Shown: positions 43,153-52,814, counted from the stretch's first letter. The stretch: 64,000 nt of DNA from Lachnospiraceae bacterium (GCA_022796795.1 JAAWJI010000018.1:1-64000), one strand, 5' to 3'. A program made the numbers and translations. Notes: generated by a model from the letters alone, not told the origin.

Positions 43153-44346
43153 TTATTCCTTTCTCTTGAGCCTTGCCTGCTCCTCCTCCCGCTTCCTGCA
43201 GGTAGACTCCCAGCTGGGGATCTTGGCAAGCTCCTCCGCAAAGCTCTTCAGCTCCGTGGGTACATCAATATTCTGAGGACAGACGGACGCACATTTTCCG
43301 CAGCCCACACAGGCCGAGGGTCGTTTTTCCTCAGGCAGCGCTTCTATCCGCATGCCCACATTGATAGCCGGCGCAAAGCGAAGCTCATTGTATACGGACA
43401 ACAGAACCGGAATATTCAGCTCCTGGGGACAGCCGTCACAGCAATAACGGCAGCCTGTGCAGGGAATGGAGTTTTTCATTCCCTCCGCAATCTGCAGCAA
43501 CGTCTCCCTCTCCTTTTCCTGCAGGCTTCCCGCCTCCTCAAAGGTTTTCACATTTTCCTTCATCTGCTCCATATTGGACATGCCGCTCAGGATCATCCGC
43601 ACATTGGGCAGTTCCTGCAAAAACCGAAAACCCCAGGACGCCATGCTTTCTCCTGGCCGAAGCTTCCCGAGAGCCTGGCTCTCCTTTTCCGGCAGAGCGG
43701 CCAGCTTCCCGCCCCGCAGAGGCTCCATCACCCAGACGCCCAGGCCCCGTTCAGTCAGCAGATCATATTTTTCCTTTCCCCGCTGCAGGGTCCAGTCCAT
43801 ATAATTCAGCTGAATCTGGCAAAACTCCATTTCTTCCCCATATTGGTCCAGGAATCCGGTCAGACACTCCATCTCCCCGTGACTGGAAAATCCCAGATGC
43901 CGGATCCTTCCCTGCTTTCTCTGCTGGATAAAATAGTCCACAATGCCCCACCTGGGATCCAGATAGGTCTGGATGGAATTCTCACATATATTGTGCAGCA
44001 GATAGAAATCAAAATATTCCACGCCGCACTTTTTCAGCTGATCCTCAAAAACCTCCGCCGGGTTATAGCTGCTGCTGATCTGATGGCCCGGATATTTTGT
44101 AGCCAGATAATAGGACTCCCTGGGATGCCGGGATAAAGCCCTTCCCAGAATCAGCTCTGAGGTGCCTCCATGATAAGGATAGGCCGTGTCAAAATAATTT
44201 ACGCCGTGCTCTATGGCATAATCCACCATGTCCTGCACCATAGCCTCGTCCACCGGAGCATCCGCCTCCTGAGATACCAGGGGCAGACGCATAGCGCCAA
44301 AGCCCAGTCCTGACAGCTGAAGTCCCTGAAATTCCTTGTAATACAT
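43153..44346 (-). CDS. Aldo/keto reductase with C-terminal ferredoxin domain
   Basis: The N-terminal AKR TIM barrel (about residues 1-270; GLGFGAMRLP, DTAYPYHGGTSE with the catalytic Tyr, LGFSSHG) is followed by a C-terminal domain. That domain has a CTGCRYCCDGCP motif and a second CVGCGKCASVCP cluster near the end. Such proteins are predicted oxidoreductases using iron-sulfur electrons instead of or with NADPH. The ATG at 44346 has AAGGAGG upstream; the 397-residue length fits the family. It is convergent with the preceding gene. Confidence 0.9.
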   Translation of the reverse strand: MYYKEFQGLQLSGLGFGAMRLPLVSQEADAPVDEAMVQDMVDYAIEHGVNYFDTAYPYHGGTSELILGRALSRHPRESYYLATKYPGHQISSSYNPAEVFEDQLKKCGVEYFDFYLLHNICENSIQTYLDPRWGIVDYFIQQRKQGRIRHLGFSSHGEMECLTGFLDQYGEEMEFCQIQLNYMDWTLQRGKEKYDLLTERGLGVWVMEPLRGGKLAALPEKESQALGKLRPGESMASWGFRFLQELPNVRMILSGMSNMEQMKENVKTFEEAGSLQEKERETLLQIAEGMKNSIPCTGCRYCCDGCPQELNIPVLLSVYNELRFAPAINVGMRIEALPEEKRPSACVGCGKCASVCPQNIDVPTELKSFAEELAKIPSWESTCRKREEEQARLKRKE

Positions 44347-44492
44347 GTTGCTTCCTCCTTCACTTAAATTCATAATATCTTTTTGTGTATTTTCCGATTC
44401 CCACTATTTTGGTTATCCCATACATCTCTATTTTATCTCTTATCTTAACATACTTCCGGCATACTATCCAGCATCTCTACAAAAATCTGCAG

Positions 44493-44693
44493 CTAAAAAC
44501 AGCGTTTACACAGCAGCCAGTCCAGCACAAACTTCTGCCGGATTCCATTGTAGGATAATTCCCGCTCCAGCGCCGCCTCGCCACACACTGTCCAGGCCAC
44601 CTGGTAATACTCTATTATCCCTAAAAAAGAACGCCTCCAGGTTTCATCCCTGAAAGCGCTCTTTGTTGTTAAAAGACTGTTTTCACACTCCAT
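44493..44693 (-). CDS. Short ORF after the UroD-like gene, uncertain
   Basis: A 66-residue frame (MECENSLLTTKSAFRDETWR..., Cys- and Trp-containing) begins 7 nt after the ancestral stop of the UroD-like gene. There is no well-placed ribosome binding site (AGGAGG is about 20 nt upstream). It may be a small downstream gene or a remnant. Confidence 0.25.
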   Translation of the reverse strand: MECENSLLTTKSAFRDETWRRSFLGIIEYYQVAWTVCGEAALERELSYNGIRQKFVLDWLLCKRCF

Positions 44694-44699
44694 GAGCTA

Positions 44700-45699
44700 T
44701 TAAAAAAGCTTAGCCTCCTGGCTCATGGCCCTTAAATTCTCCGGCGGCGTATCCCTGGGCACCTCACAGCCGGGACTTAAAATATGGCCTGGAGGCAAAT
44801 GGGGCCATTTCCCGCACCGCTGCCCTTATCTCCTCCTCTGTACCATTTTTCAGCACCGCTACCGGATCCACATTGCCTTTCACTGCCAGCTTTCCACCTG
44901 TCAGCGCAAAGGCCTCCTTTACATCCACTTTATAGTCTACATTCACCACATCCACACCCAGTTTTTCCACATAGGGCAGAATATGCCTGCTGTATCCACA
45001 GATGTGGTATTTCAGCTTTGCAGAGGTTTTTTCCCGAATCCCTTCCACGACCCGTTTGGTCCAGGGATAAATCTGTTCTCCATAAACCTGGGCAGAAACC
45101 AAGGATGCCATGGCGTCTCCAATGCCGATAATATCTGCTCCGGCCCGTGCCTGTTCCACAGCAAACTCGATTTCAAATTCCGTCACCAGCTCCAAAAGCT
45201 CCCGGACAAACGCATCCTCCTCCAGCACATCCACCAAAAAGGTGTCCATCTGGCACAGAACCCCGCAGCTTTGAAAGGGCGCCTCAATCCAGCCAGACAC
45301 CGCACGTTCCTGACCGCATCGTTCCTTTAGATACCGGACTCCCTCAATCTTGTCTATCAGCCTCTCACTGCTGGTAATCTCCGGTTTTTTCATGGAAAAG
45401 CTTTTCTTATCCACAACTGCTCTCTGCTTTAACACCGGAAGGTCATCCTCTGGATATTCCAGCGCCGCCCCGAAGGCCGACGCCTCCCGGTAAGCGTCGG
45501 AATCCATGGTTACCACATCCAGATCAAAGGCCTCCGCTGTCCTGATCTGGGCCTCTCCCAGTTTCCTGTAATCTGTGGCAAACTGGCTGTAGGGAATCCC
45601 TGCATATTTTGCGGAAAATGCCATGACAAAGGGCCAAAATGGCACATGATCCCGCTCCCTTCCTTCTATAGCCGCCAAAACCCGTTCTCTGCCATTCAT
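44700..45699 (-). pseudogene. Uroporphyrinogen decarboxylase-like (UroD/MtaA family) gene with 3' frameshift
   Basis: Residues 1-300 follow the UroD fold (MNGRERVLAAIEGRERDHVP, FWPFVMAFSAKYAG, GIGDAMASLVS, KYHICG, VKGNVDPVAVL). These proteins act as corrinoid methyltransferases or on tetrapyrroles. The read frame ends abruptly at 44764 with an unrelated SRPYFKSRL. In a shifted frame the expected tail is present: GGHILSPGCEVPRDTPPENL, then RAMSQEAKLF and a stop at 44702-44700. One frameshift near 44790 therefore separates the last 33 residues. It is the last member of the glycan operon. Either an inactivating mutation or a base-call error is possible. Confidence 0.8.
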
Positions 45700-45819
45700 T
45701 TTGAATCCTCCGTTTTCCTTCTTTTATCCAGACAGCCTCCACAGCAAGCTTACCTGTCGCTATGGACCAGGGGGGCTTGGCCCCCCTCAGACAACCATTC
45801 TGTCCGCAGGGATCACACA

Positions 45820-46521
45820 TTATGGCAAAAAGCGACCTGGCTCTGCCCGCAGTGCATTTATATACCGCACAAAGCCCTCTGCGTATTTCTTTTTGCACTG
45901 ATATCCCCGGAATTTGGCGCTTGTCCGTATCATATCCAGGATATCCAGATCATCGTGTTCCCTAATCCACACCGTCTGGCTTTCATGCTTCCCCATCATG
46001 GCCAGCTTCAGCTCCAGCGTTTCCGTAATATCCACAAACTCTGAAGGCACAAAATTAATCCCTGTATAGGGTTCCATAAAATAGATCTGGGGCACCCCTT
46101 CCATGGCTGGCACATCCATAGCATAATGGGGAACAGAAACCAGAAAGCTGGCGTCTATGACCAATTTTGACACTGCCGCATGGTCCAGGTGATAGTCATC
46201 CGGAGTATGCGTGATGATCAGATCCGGCTCTTCCCGCCGGATTGCCTCTGTGAAGCGCTTCACATTCTCCTCTGTATAGAAGATCCCGGCATCCGGAAAT
46301 CCCAGTGAGATTACCTTTGCCCCGATTACCGCTCCTGCCAGCTGTGCCTCCCGGCAGCGTACAGGCCCCAGCTCTTCGGGCATGATTTCCTTATGTCCTT
46401 TGTCTCCCGTGCAGACATGCATGATGCTTACCCTATGCCCCTGCCGGGCATACTTTGCCAAAGTTCCCCCACAGCTGATTTCCGCATCATCCGGATGCGC
46501 GCATACCACCAATACTTTCAT
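45820..46521 (-). CDS. PIG-L family deacetylase
   Basis: This is a zinc-dependent N-acetylglucosaminyl deacetylase-like enzyme (LmbE family, 233 aa). AHPDDAEISCGGTLAKY supplies the metal-binding His-Pro-Asp-Asp, and THTPDDYHLDHAAVSKLV the second cluster. It overlaps the 3' end of the ROK gene by 35 nt, so translation is coupled; the ATG at 46521 (MKVLVV) is the family start. In this operon it could deacetylate a GlcNAc-containing sugar. Confidence 0.88.
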   Translation of the reverse strand: MKVLVVCAHPDDAEISCGGTLAKYARQGHRVSIMHVCTGDKGHKEIMPEELGPVRCREAQLAGAVIGAKVISLGFPDAGIFYTEENVKRFTEAIRREEPDLIITHTPDDYHLDHAAVSKLVIDASFLVSVPHYAMDVPAMEGVPQIYFMEPYTGINFVPSEFVDITETLELKLAMMGKHESQTVWIREHDDLDILDMIRTSAKFRGYQCKKKYAEGFVRYINALRAEPGRFLP

Positions 46522-47473
46522 ACCAATTTTCTTCTTTTCCCAGACAGGCTGCTCCAATAATCCCAGCATCATTTCCCAGGCTTGCAATCACCACCGGGGG
46601 AATCTCTTCCTGTTCACCCAACTCCTTTTGCAGTCGTTTGTGCAATTCATCTGCAAGTCCCTGGCCTCTGTTACTAATTCCGCCTCCAATAATCACGCAA
46701 TCCGGATCCCACACCCGGATTCCATTGGCAATCCCCGCCGTCAAATACCGGTAATACCGTAAGACAGCCTCACATGCCGCCTGATCTCCCCTATCTGCCT
46801 CATGAAAAATCAGCTTTCCATCCAGCTTACCTTCAGATTTTAGAACCGGCCAGAGACTGCTGGCTAAATCATTTTTCATGGAATCTTCACAGATATGGAT
46901 CAGGCCGCTGGCAGAAGCGTAGGCCTCAAAGCATCCCCTTCTGCCGCAGGTACAAAGATAACCGTCCATCTCAATCACCATATGGCCTAATTCCGCCCCC
47001 ATGCCTCTGCTGCCTGCAAATATCTGGCCGTCCTTCAAGATCCCTGTCCCCACTCCTGTTCCCAGGGTAAACATCAGGATATTATCCATTCCCACTCCTG
47101 CTCCGGCCAGCATTTCTCCATAGACAGCCACATTGGCGTCATTCTCCAGATAGATCTTCTTTCCCGTAAGTCCCTCCATAGTTGCCTTCAGCGGAAACCC
47201 GTCCAGCCTGAGATTGTTGCACAGACGGATTTCCTTTGCTTCTCCGCAGACCGCGCCAGGCACGCCGATACCTATGCTGTGTATTTGCCCCATATCCACA
47301 TGGCATTCCCGGGCCGCAGAGCAGACGGCGGTTGTCATCAGATGGGCTATTTTCATAGGGTCGCCCTTCCCCTGTACCGGCAAGGCGCACCGGCCCACTA
47401 TTTTGTATTTCTGATTCACAATTCCTGCAGCAATGTGGGTGCCGCCCAAATCGATTCCGCAAAAGTATTCCAT
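46487..47473 (-). CDS. ROK family sugar kinase
   Basis: The 328-residue protein has the N-terminal phosphate loop DLGGTHIAAG, the GTGVGTGI segment, the catalytic-region ENDANVAVYGE and the ROK zinc motif (CTCGRRGCFEAYASA). There is no helix-turn-helix, so it is a kinase rather than a regulator; glucose or N-acetylhexosamine is likely. The ATG at 47473 has a GAGAGGAAAGAGG sequence upstream. It lies between the ABC permease and PIG-L genes. Confidence 0.9.
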   Translation of the reverse strand: MEYFCGIDLGGTHIAAGIVNQKYKIVGRCALPVQGKGDPMKIAHLMTTAVCSAARECHVDMGQIHSIGIGVPGAVCGEAKEIRLCNNLRLDGFPLKATMEGLTGKKIYLENDANVAVYGEMLAGAGVGMDNILMFTLGTGVGTGILKDGQIFAGSRGMGAELGHMVIEMDGYLCTCGRRGCFEAYASASGLIHICEDSMKNDLASSLWPVLKSEGKLDGKLIFHEADRGDQAACEAVLRYYRYLTAGIANGIRVWDPDCVIIGGGISNRGQGLADELHKRLQKELGEQEEIPPVVIASLGNDAGIIGAACLGKEENWYESIGGMRASG

Positions 47474-47563
47474 CCTCTTTCCTCTCCTGACAAACATCCC
47501 ATCCTCTATGCAGATCTGATTTTCCCCTTCTCTGACAGCCCCCTGATCCGGATTGATCCCTGG

Positions 47564-48247
47564 TTATCCCTTTACAGCGCCGGAAGAAATGCCTTTGATA
47601 AACAGCTTCTGGCAGGAAAAGAATACAATAAATATGGGGATTGTGGAAATAAACGAGAGCGCAAACTGATAAGAATACCTGGCCAGCATGCTGCTGACAG
47701 TCACCTTCTGAATACCGATGGCTAAAGTAGTCAATGACTGTGAGTTCAGCATAATGGACTGCCACAGGAAGTCGTTCCAGACTCCCAGAAAGGTAAATAT
47801 AAACAATGCGCCAAAAGCAGGCAGGGAAAGCGGTATCACAATCCGGATAAACTTATAAAACTCTCCGCATCCATCCAACTCTGCGGCCTCCAGCAGCTCA
47901 TCTGGTATGTCCTTCATAAACTGCCTGCACAAAAAGATGCCAAAGGGAGGCGCTACAGAAGTCAGAATGGTCCCGATCATGGTATTATTCAAGTGTAGTG
48001 TCTTGGCCACCAAAAAATTAGGTACCAGAAGCATGGTCTGGGGGAGCGCCATAGTAGCCAGCACCACCCCGAACAGCAGGCTCAAAATCCGGGGCTTAAA
48101 CTTGGCAAAGCTGTAACCAGCCATAGCCGCTACAATCATTACATAGAAGGGGAAGGCACAGACGAAAAGTGCCAAAATCAGCAAACCCATGGAAATGATT
48201 GAGGTCTTTCCCGTAACCATTCCCAACTTCTGTTTCCTTTTACCCAT
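47564..48247 (-). CDS. Sugar ABC transporter permease (MalG type) with internal deletion
   Basis: The EAA loop (EAAELDGCGEFYKFIRIVIP) and the last helices match MalG-type permeases. Total length is 227 rather than about 275-280 residues. The first helix (LLILALFVCAFPFYVMI) runs directly into AAMAGYSFAKFK, which normally lies after a periplasmic loop and second helix. About 50-60 residues are missing near residue 39 (about 48130). Reading frame is kept. The protein is probably impaired. It overlaps the MalF-type gene by 8 nt. Confidence 0.85.
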   Translation of the reverse strand: MGKRKQKLGMVTGKTSIISMGLLILALFVCAFPFYVMIVAAMAGYSFAKFKPRILSLLFGVVLATMALPQTMLLVPNFLVAKTLHLNNTMIGTILTSVAPPFGIFLCRQFMKDIPDELLEAAELDGCGEFYKFIRIVIPLSLPAFGALFIFTFLGVWNDFLWQSIMLNSQSLTTLAIGIQKVTVSSMLARYSYQFALSFISTIPIFIVFFSCQKLFIKGISSGAVKG

Positions 48248-49145
48248 CCTCTCCGCCTCGATTCACAAATTTTAGCTGCAGCGCCACAAAAACAGATGTA
48301 ATTACAAACAGGATCGTACCAAGTGCCGAAGCATATCCAAACTTTCCGGAAATAAAGGCGCTTTGATAAAGCTGTAAAAGAATTGATGAGGTGGCATGAT
48401 AAGGCCCGCCGCTGGTAAGCAGATAGGGATATGCAAAAATCTGCAGCACCGCTATCATGGAGGTAATCAGGATATAAACTGTGGTTGGTTTTAACAGCGG
48501 CAATGTAATCTTCCTGAAAATCTGTCCCTGGGTGGCTCCATCCACTGCCGCCGCCTCTATGTACTCCATGGGAATATTTCCCATGGCAGCTACATAGAGA
48601 ATAATCGGTTGTCCCACAGAGCCCACAATTACCATAATGGACATCAATGGAATGGAAAACAAAGGTTCGTCAAAAAATGACGGGCTCCTCAATCCTGCAC
48701 TGTTTATGATCCACGGCACAATTCCAGCTGTGCTTGAGAACAGGAAACGCCAGATCGTAGCAATTACCACCGAGCATACCAACGCCGGCATATAGAACAC
48801 GCTTTTTGTAACCGCATTGAAAGCGTTGCCCCTATTTTGAAGGATTTTCGCTACCCACAGAGAAAACAGGATCGTACACGGAACAATAATAATCAGATAA
48901 AAAATATTTGCCCGAAGACTGATCCAAAATTTGTCATCCGTAAAAATCCCAGCGTAATTTTTTAATCCGATAAACTTCGCTCCCTTCAGGGAGTAATCGG
49001 TGAAGGACGCTCCGATCCCAAATACAAAGGGAAACAGCTTAAATACCAGGAAAAATACCAGCCACGGTATGAGAAGCAGGTACGCAAACCTTAGTTTTCT
49101 TCGTTCTCTTCTGCTCTTCGTTTTTTCTTTTTGCGTTTTTATCAT
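48240..49145 (-). CDS. Sugar ABC transporter permease (MalF/UgpA type)
   Basis: The 301-residue protein has six membrane helices. The N terminus is strongly basic (KTQKEKTKSRRERRK), the first helix is FAYLLLIPWLVFFLVFKLFP, and the EAA loop is EAAAVDGATQGQIFRKITLP. It pairs with the downstream MalG-type permease and the upstream solute-binding lipoprotein. GGAG precedes the ATG. No ATPase gene is in the operon; such importers often use a shared MsmK-like ATPase. Confidence 0.92.
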   Translation of the reverse strand: MIKTQKEKTKSRRERRKLRFAYLLLIPWLVFFLVFKLFPFVFGIGASFTDYSLKGAKFIGLKNYAGIFTDDKFWISLRANIFYLIIIVPCTILFSLWVAKILQNRGNAFNAVTKSVFYMPALVCSVVIATIWRFLFSSTAGIVPWIINSAGLRSPSFFDEPLFSIPLMSIMVIVGSVGQPIILYVAAMGNIPMEYIEAAAVDGATQGQIFRKITLPLLKPTTVYILITSMIAVLQIFAYPYLLTSGGPYHATSSILLQLYQSAFISGKFGYASALGTILFVITSVFVALQLKFVNRGGEDG

Positions 49146-49198
49146 AAACTTTCACTCCAGCGAATACAGATCTCCAAAAGGATACAGCCTGTTATCTG

Positions 49199-50623
49199 TC
49201 AATTTTCAGCCTCTTCCTGTGTTGTCTGAATCAGTTCTGTTCCTTCCGTCTCCAGAGTAGCCAGCACATCCTCTCCACTCTTCTGTCCCGTATAGAATAA
49301 CTGCATCTGAGGGTAAAACAGCTCTCTCCAGCCAGACCACCATGCTTCCAGAATACCAAGCTCTGTCGTAGCATAATTTGCATTATTCTCATCCGCCCGT
49401 TCCTTAAGCACGGACAGCTTTTCATCCTCAAGTTTAACCTGAGCGCTGGACAATACAGGGGAAAGCCCCACATTAGCTGCCATCTGCTCGCTGTAATAGG
49501 GATCTGAGGCAAACGCGCGTACTACTTCTTTTGCTGCTGCGATTCGGTTCGCATCTCCATCATTGGTGAATACGCAAAATCCCTGTGTACCGTAAGTAGC
49601 GGATACTGGCTCCGTATCTCCCATGGGCGACGGATACATATAGATATCCATATCAAAGGTGGAATCAATATCTCCATTGCGGATCATGGTATGTCTTCCA
49701 ATAATTCCGCCTGCGCCTGCGTCTGCAAACATGACCAAAGACTTTCCCGCCCAGAACGCTTCCGTATAATCCGTTGTTGTTGCCGCGCCATCCGGAATAT
49801 ATCCCTTATCTACCAGTGTTTTTATAAATTCCATAGCCTTCTGATTTTCCGGAGAGTTAATCACAATGGAATTTCCGTCGTCGCTTACAATTTTCCCTCC
49901 TGCAGTCATAAACAGAGAATAGTAGGCTGCATCTCCAGTAGGCCCGCCTGCCCAGAGCTGTGTCATATAATATCCCTTTTCCTTACAGATGGCTGCGATT
50001 TCCAGGAAATCATCATAGGACCAGTGGGTCTTGTCTTCTGGCAGCATATCCGCCACGCCGATTTCCCTGGCCAAGTCCATATTTACAGTCACCACATAAC
50101 AGTTGTTGGAAGCTACCGGAATATAATAGGTCTTCCCGTCAACCTCTCCCTCTTTCAGATAGTTTCCTCTGTATTCTGGGGAAAGATCCGCCGCAAGGTC
50201 AGAAAGATCCGCTGTCAACCCTGCGTTAATGGCGGGATTGATCCGGGACTGCACATCCCAGAACACATCTGGGGTTGCTCCGGTAGCCATGGCCACTGTA
50301 ATCTTCTCCAAAATTCCAGACTCCGCATATTCCTCCATAACAACTTCAATTTCCGGATGCACTTCGTGTATGGCATCTGTCCACCTCTGCACAAAATCTT
50401 TAGAAACATTTGTGGGCGCGCTGGAAGGATACCACACCACCACCTTTGTGGGTTGAATCCCGCCCTCCTCCTGTCCTGTCTCCCCCTCTGCATTGGCCGC
50501 CGGAACCGATGACGTCTCTGCACCTGCTTTCCCGTCTTCCTTGGAACCGCATGCCCATATCCCCGTAAACACCAATGCAAGAGTAAGCATTAATACGATC
50601 ATCTTCTTCCTTGTCTTTCCCAT
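49199..50623 (-). CDS. Extracellular sugar-binding lipoprotein (ABC importer)
   Basis: A signal peptide with lipobox-like end (MIVLMLTLALVFTGIWAC; Cys acylated) targets it to the outer membrane face. The mature part is a family 1 solute-binding protein (about 475 aa in total; VVVWYPSSAPTNVS, GLTADLSDLAADLS, YGTQGFCVFTNDGDANR). The ATG at 50623 has AAGGAGG upstream. It is the receptor of the importer encoded downstream. Confidence 0.92.
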   Translation of the reverse strand: MGKTRKKMIVLMLTLALVFTGIWACGSKEDGKAGAETSSVPAANAEGETGQEEGGIQPTKVVVWYPSSAPTNVSKDFVQRWTDAIHEVHPEIEVVMEEYAESGILEKITVAMATGATPDVFWDVQSRINPAINAGLTADLSDLAADLSPEYRGNYLKEGEVDGKTYYIPVASNNCYVVTVNMDLAREIGVADMLPEDKTHWSYDDFLEIAAICKEKGYYMTQLWAGGPTGDAAYYSLFMTAGGKIVSDDGNSIVINSPENQKAMEFIKTLVDKGYIPDGAATTTDYTEAFWAGKSLVMFADAGAGGIIGRHTMIRNGDIDSTFDMDIYMYPSPMGDTEPVSATYGTQGFCVFTNDGDANRIAAAKEVVRAFASDPYYSEQMAANVGLSPVLSSAQVKLEDEKLSVLKERADENNANYATTELGILEAWWSGWRELFYPQMQLFYTGQKSGEDVLATLETEGTELIQTTQEEAEN

Positions 50624-50772
50624 GTTTTCCTCCTTTTTGCCCGTCTTTTTGGGCCATCCTGGCACACCCCTTTGGTGTTTCCCCTACAATCTCGCGCTAT
50701 CATGGCAGATTGGGAAATTTTTCCCCGGCTTTGCCCCTCTCCCAGATATTTTGTTTATAAGCTACCCATATA

Positions 50773-52434
50773 CTAAGGCCTCAAGCTTTGCAGATGTCCC
50801 GGGAAACCCGGACTTTCAACCGAAACGCCCCTGGCTTCTGGCCTGTGCTGCAATTCTCTTCCATTTCCCTCCATATCCAGCAGCTCTTCCTCAAGCTCTT
50901 CCACACATCCGATCCGCCCCTCCAGGAAATCTTCTACCCGTTTGGCACAGCTTTCCAGACGCAACATGAGCCCGCCAAAACGCAGCTCCCAGGTCTCATA
51001 ACCATACGCTTTATTCTCCTTCATCCAAGTAATCCGCAGCGCTTCCTGGAAAGATACGACCCTCTGCGTCGTTTTTCGGCAATCCTCTCCACAGCGTCTG
51101 AGCTCCGGACGGTTTCCTGTCTGATAGGCTCTCCTGAGCCTGACTCCCAACTCATATTTGATACTCAATACATCGCACAGCTTTTTTACGGCGTCAAAGA
51201 GATGCCCCCATTCCCCATGGGAAACCCAGGGTGACAATTTCCCGGAAATCTCCTCAAATTTGCCGCCTTCTCCATCCACTACCGTAGAATCATAAAACCC
51301 CAGAAACGGATCCGCAAAAAACATATATTTCTCTGGATTTTTTAGCCTCCCTGTATCACATCCGATCTTACCTGGCAGATCCAGCAGCTTAAAAGCCTCA
51401 TAGGGTACGCCAAACTGCTCTTCAAAGCGTTTTGCCACTAAATTCATGTCATAATTTCCCCTGGCCAGCTCCGCCGCATGGAAGATTGCAGGAAGCGCCG
51501 AAAACACAGGACAAACACAGCCGTCATTCCCCCACATGGTCAGGATAATATTCTCCACCTGATATTTCTCACAGAGAGGAAAGGTAAAATGATCCACGAT
51601 CTCAGCCATATAATTTCTGGGTGTAAACCCAGACCATGTCCACCCTCCGCTTGCAAACCATAACTCGTTGCGCAGCTTCTTATGGGCCTTAAACATTTCA
51701 TGATAGTGGATCTCGTTCTTTTCCCGATAATCATAATAGTCCCAGTAAATCACTCCCACATCTTCAGGAATTTCATCCGGTACATGCTCCCCCACAACGG
51801 GAGCTTCACACTGATATTTTCCATCATTATAAGAGCGGAACAGCATATCCCCCCACATGAGCACCTGGAATCCATGGGCCATGGCGATTTCACGTACCTT
51901 ATGCAGATGACGCACAAAGATCCCGTGCTGGTTCTCATAACCTTGAATCCGCAGATACTTCCCAAGTCCCACCATAAATGCCTCATCCAGTCCAATATTC
52001 ACAAGACGGGTGGAATAACATTTCTCCAGGGTGGCAAACATATGGTCAATCAGCTCATAGGTCCTTTCATCCTCTGCCAGCAAAATATCATTGCAATCCG
52101 TAATTTTTTCGTAAACGGGCCAGTGTACTATAGCATTTAAATGGGCCAATGTCTGGATACAGGGAATCAGCTCAATATCATTTTCTCCCGCAAACCGGTC
52201 TATCTCTTTTAGCTCCTCCTGAGAGTACCTGCCGCGCATATAGCCAAAGTAGGGCTGATTATCCACCTCATAGGTATCTTCTGTATACAGCATCAGAGTT
52301 GTATATCCCATTTTTTTAATCATGCGGATAAAGACTTTCAACATTGCTACACTTTTAACAGCATTTCTGGAACAGTCAAGCATGATTCCCAGCCGTTTGA
52401 ACCGTAAAACTTCCTCCTTTTTATCCATTTTCAT
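50773..52434 (-). CDS. Glycoside hydrolase family 20-like beta-N-acetylhexosaminidase
   Basis: The 553-residue cytoplasmic protein (no signal peptide) has a TIM barrel with GYTTLMLYTEDTYEV, IPCIQTLAHL and the catalytic Asp-Glu pair in VNIGLDEAF at about residue 148. It resembles the GH20C-type exo-beta-hexosaminidases that lack the usual N-terminal domain. The last 30 residues (after LLDMEGNG) look low in similarity to the family, so the 3' end may have drifted. The ribosome binding site is GGGGGAG. It is first in the operon, acting on sugars imported by the ABC system. Confidence 0.85.
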   Translation of the reverse strand: MKMDKKEEVLRFKRLGIMLDCSRNAVKSVAMLKVFIRMIKKMGYTTLMLYTEDTYEVDNQPYFGYMRGRYSQEELKEIDRFAGENDIELIPCIQTLAHLNAIVHWPVYEKITDCNDILLAEDERTYELIDHMFATLEKCYSTRLVNIGLDEAFMVGLGKYLRIQGYENQHGIFVRHLHKVREIAMAHGFQVLMWGDMLFRSYNDGKYQCEAPVVGEHVPDEIPEDVGVIYWDYYDYREKNEIHYHEMFKAHKKLRNELWFASGGWTWSGFTPRNYMAEIVDHFTFPLCEKYQVENIILTMWGNDGCVCPVFSALPAIFHAAELARGNYDMNLVAKRFEEQFGVPYEAFKLLDLPGKIGCDTGRLKNPEKYMFFADPFLGFYDSTVVDGEGGKFEEISGKLSPWVSHGEWGHLFDAVKKLCDVLSIKYELGVRLRRAYQTGNRPELRRCGEDCRKTTQRVVSFQEALRITWMKENKAYGYETWELRFGGLMLRLESCAKRVEDFLEGRIGCVEELEEELLDMEGNGRELQHRPEARGVSVESPGFPGHLQSLRP

Positions 52435-52525
52435 CCATTCTCCCCCATTTTCATCCTTTCATTTCTTTCCCATGCCCAGACAGTAGCAGGTGTCTCTTTC
52501 AAAAGATGGAACGTTTCTCATTCTT

Positions 52526-52543
52526 TGCGTGCACGGTCACGCA
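52526..52543 (-). promoter_or_regulatory. Operator for the LacI-type regulator
   Basis: TGCGTGCACGGTCACGCA has 6-bp arms TGCGTG and CACGCA and lies about 6 to 23 bp downstream of the predicted transcription start of the GH20 operon, a road-block position. Further GCACGC half-sites occur at about 52709 and 52723. Confidence 0.6.
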
Positions 52544-52555
52544 TTTAATAAAATT

Positions 52556-52584
52556 AATATACTATATGTTTTCTGTTTTTTCAA
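52556..52584 (-). promoter_or_regulatory. Promoter of the GH20-ABC operon
   Basis: On the minus strand, -35 TTGAAA (52584-52579) and -10 TATATT (52561-52556) are exactly 17 bp apart in an AT-rich tract (52545-52660). The leader to the GH20 ATG is about 115 nt. The gap 52435-52814 holds this promoter, the operator and the LacI terminator. Confidence 0.65.
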
Positions 52585-52774
52585 TATTATTATTCATTTT
52601 TACTGCTTATTATATATTATTATTTATTTTTTTATATTATTTTCAACTTCGCGCGCAATTTTCTATTCATTTCCAATGTGCACTTTTCCGTTTTCCGCAA
52701 CTTTGTGCACGCATAGAAGCACGCACTATTCCAAAAAAAGAAAGGCCTAGTTTCCCCTCTCTTTTCAACTTCTC

Positions 52775-52810
52775 ACAAACAAAAGACGCGTGCACTCCCT
52801 GATGCACGCG
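52775..52810 (-). terminator. Terminator of the LacI regulator gene
   Basis: Perfect arms CGCGTGCA (52787-52794) and TGCACGCG (52803-52810) are followed on the minus strand by TCTTTTGTTTG. It lies 4 bp beyond the stop of the regulator gene. The arms contain the same GTGCACG motif as the operator, so the stem might also bind the regulator. Confidence 0.6.
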
Positions 52811-52814
52811 CTCC

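Noticed and set aside
52490-52802. Plus-strand ORFs of 86 and 98 residues upstream of the GH20 gene
   Set aside because: They lie in the AT-rich promoter region; the hydrophobic, Phe/Tyr/Ile-rich translation results from base composition.
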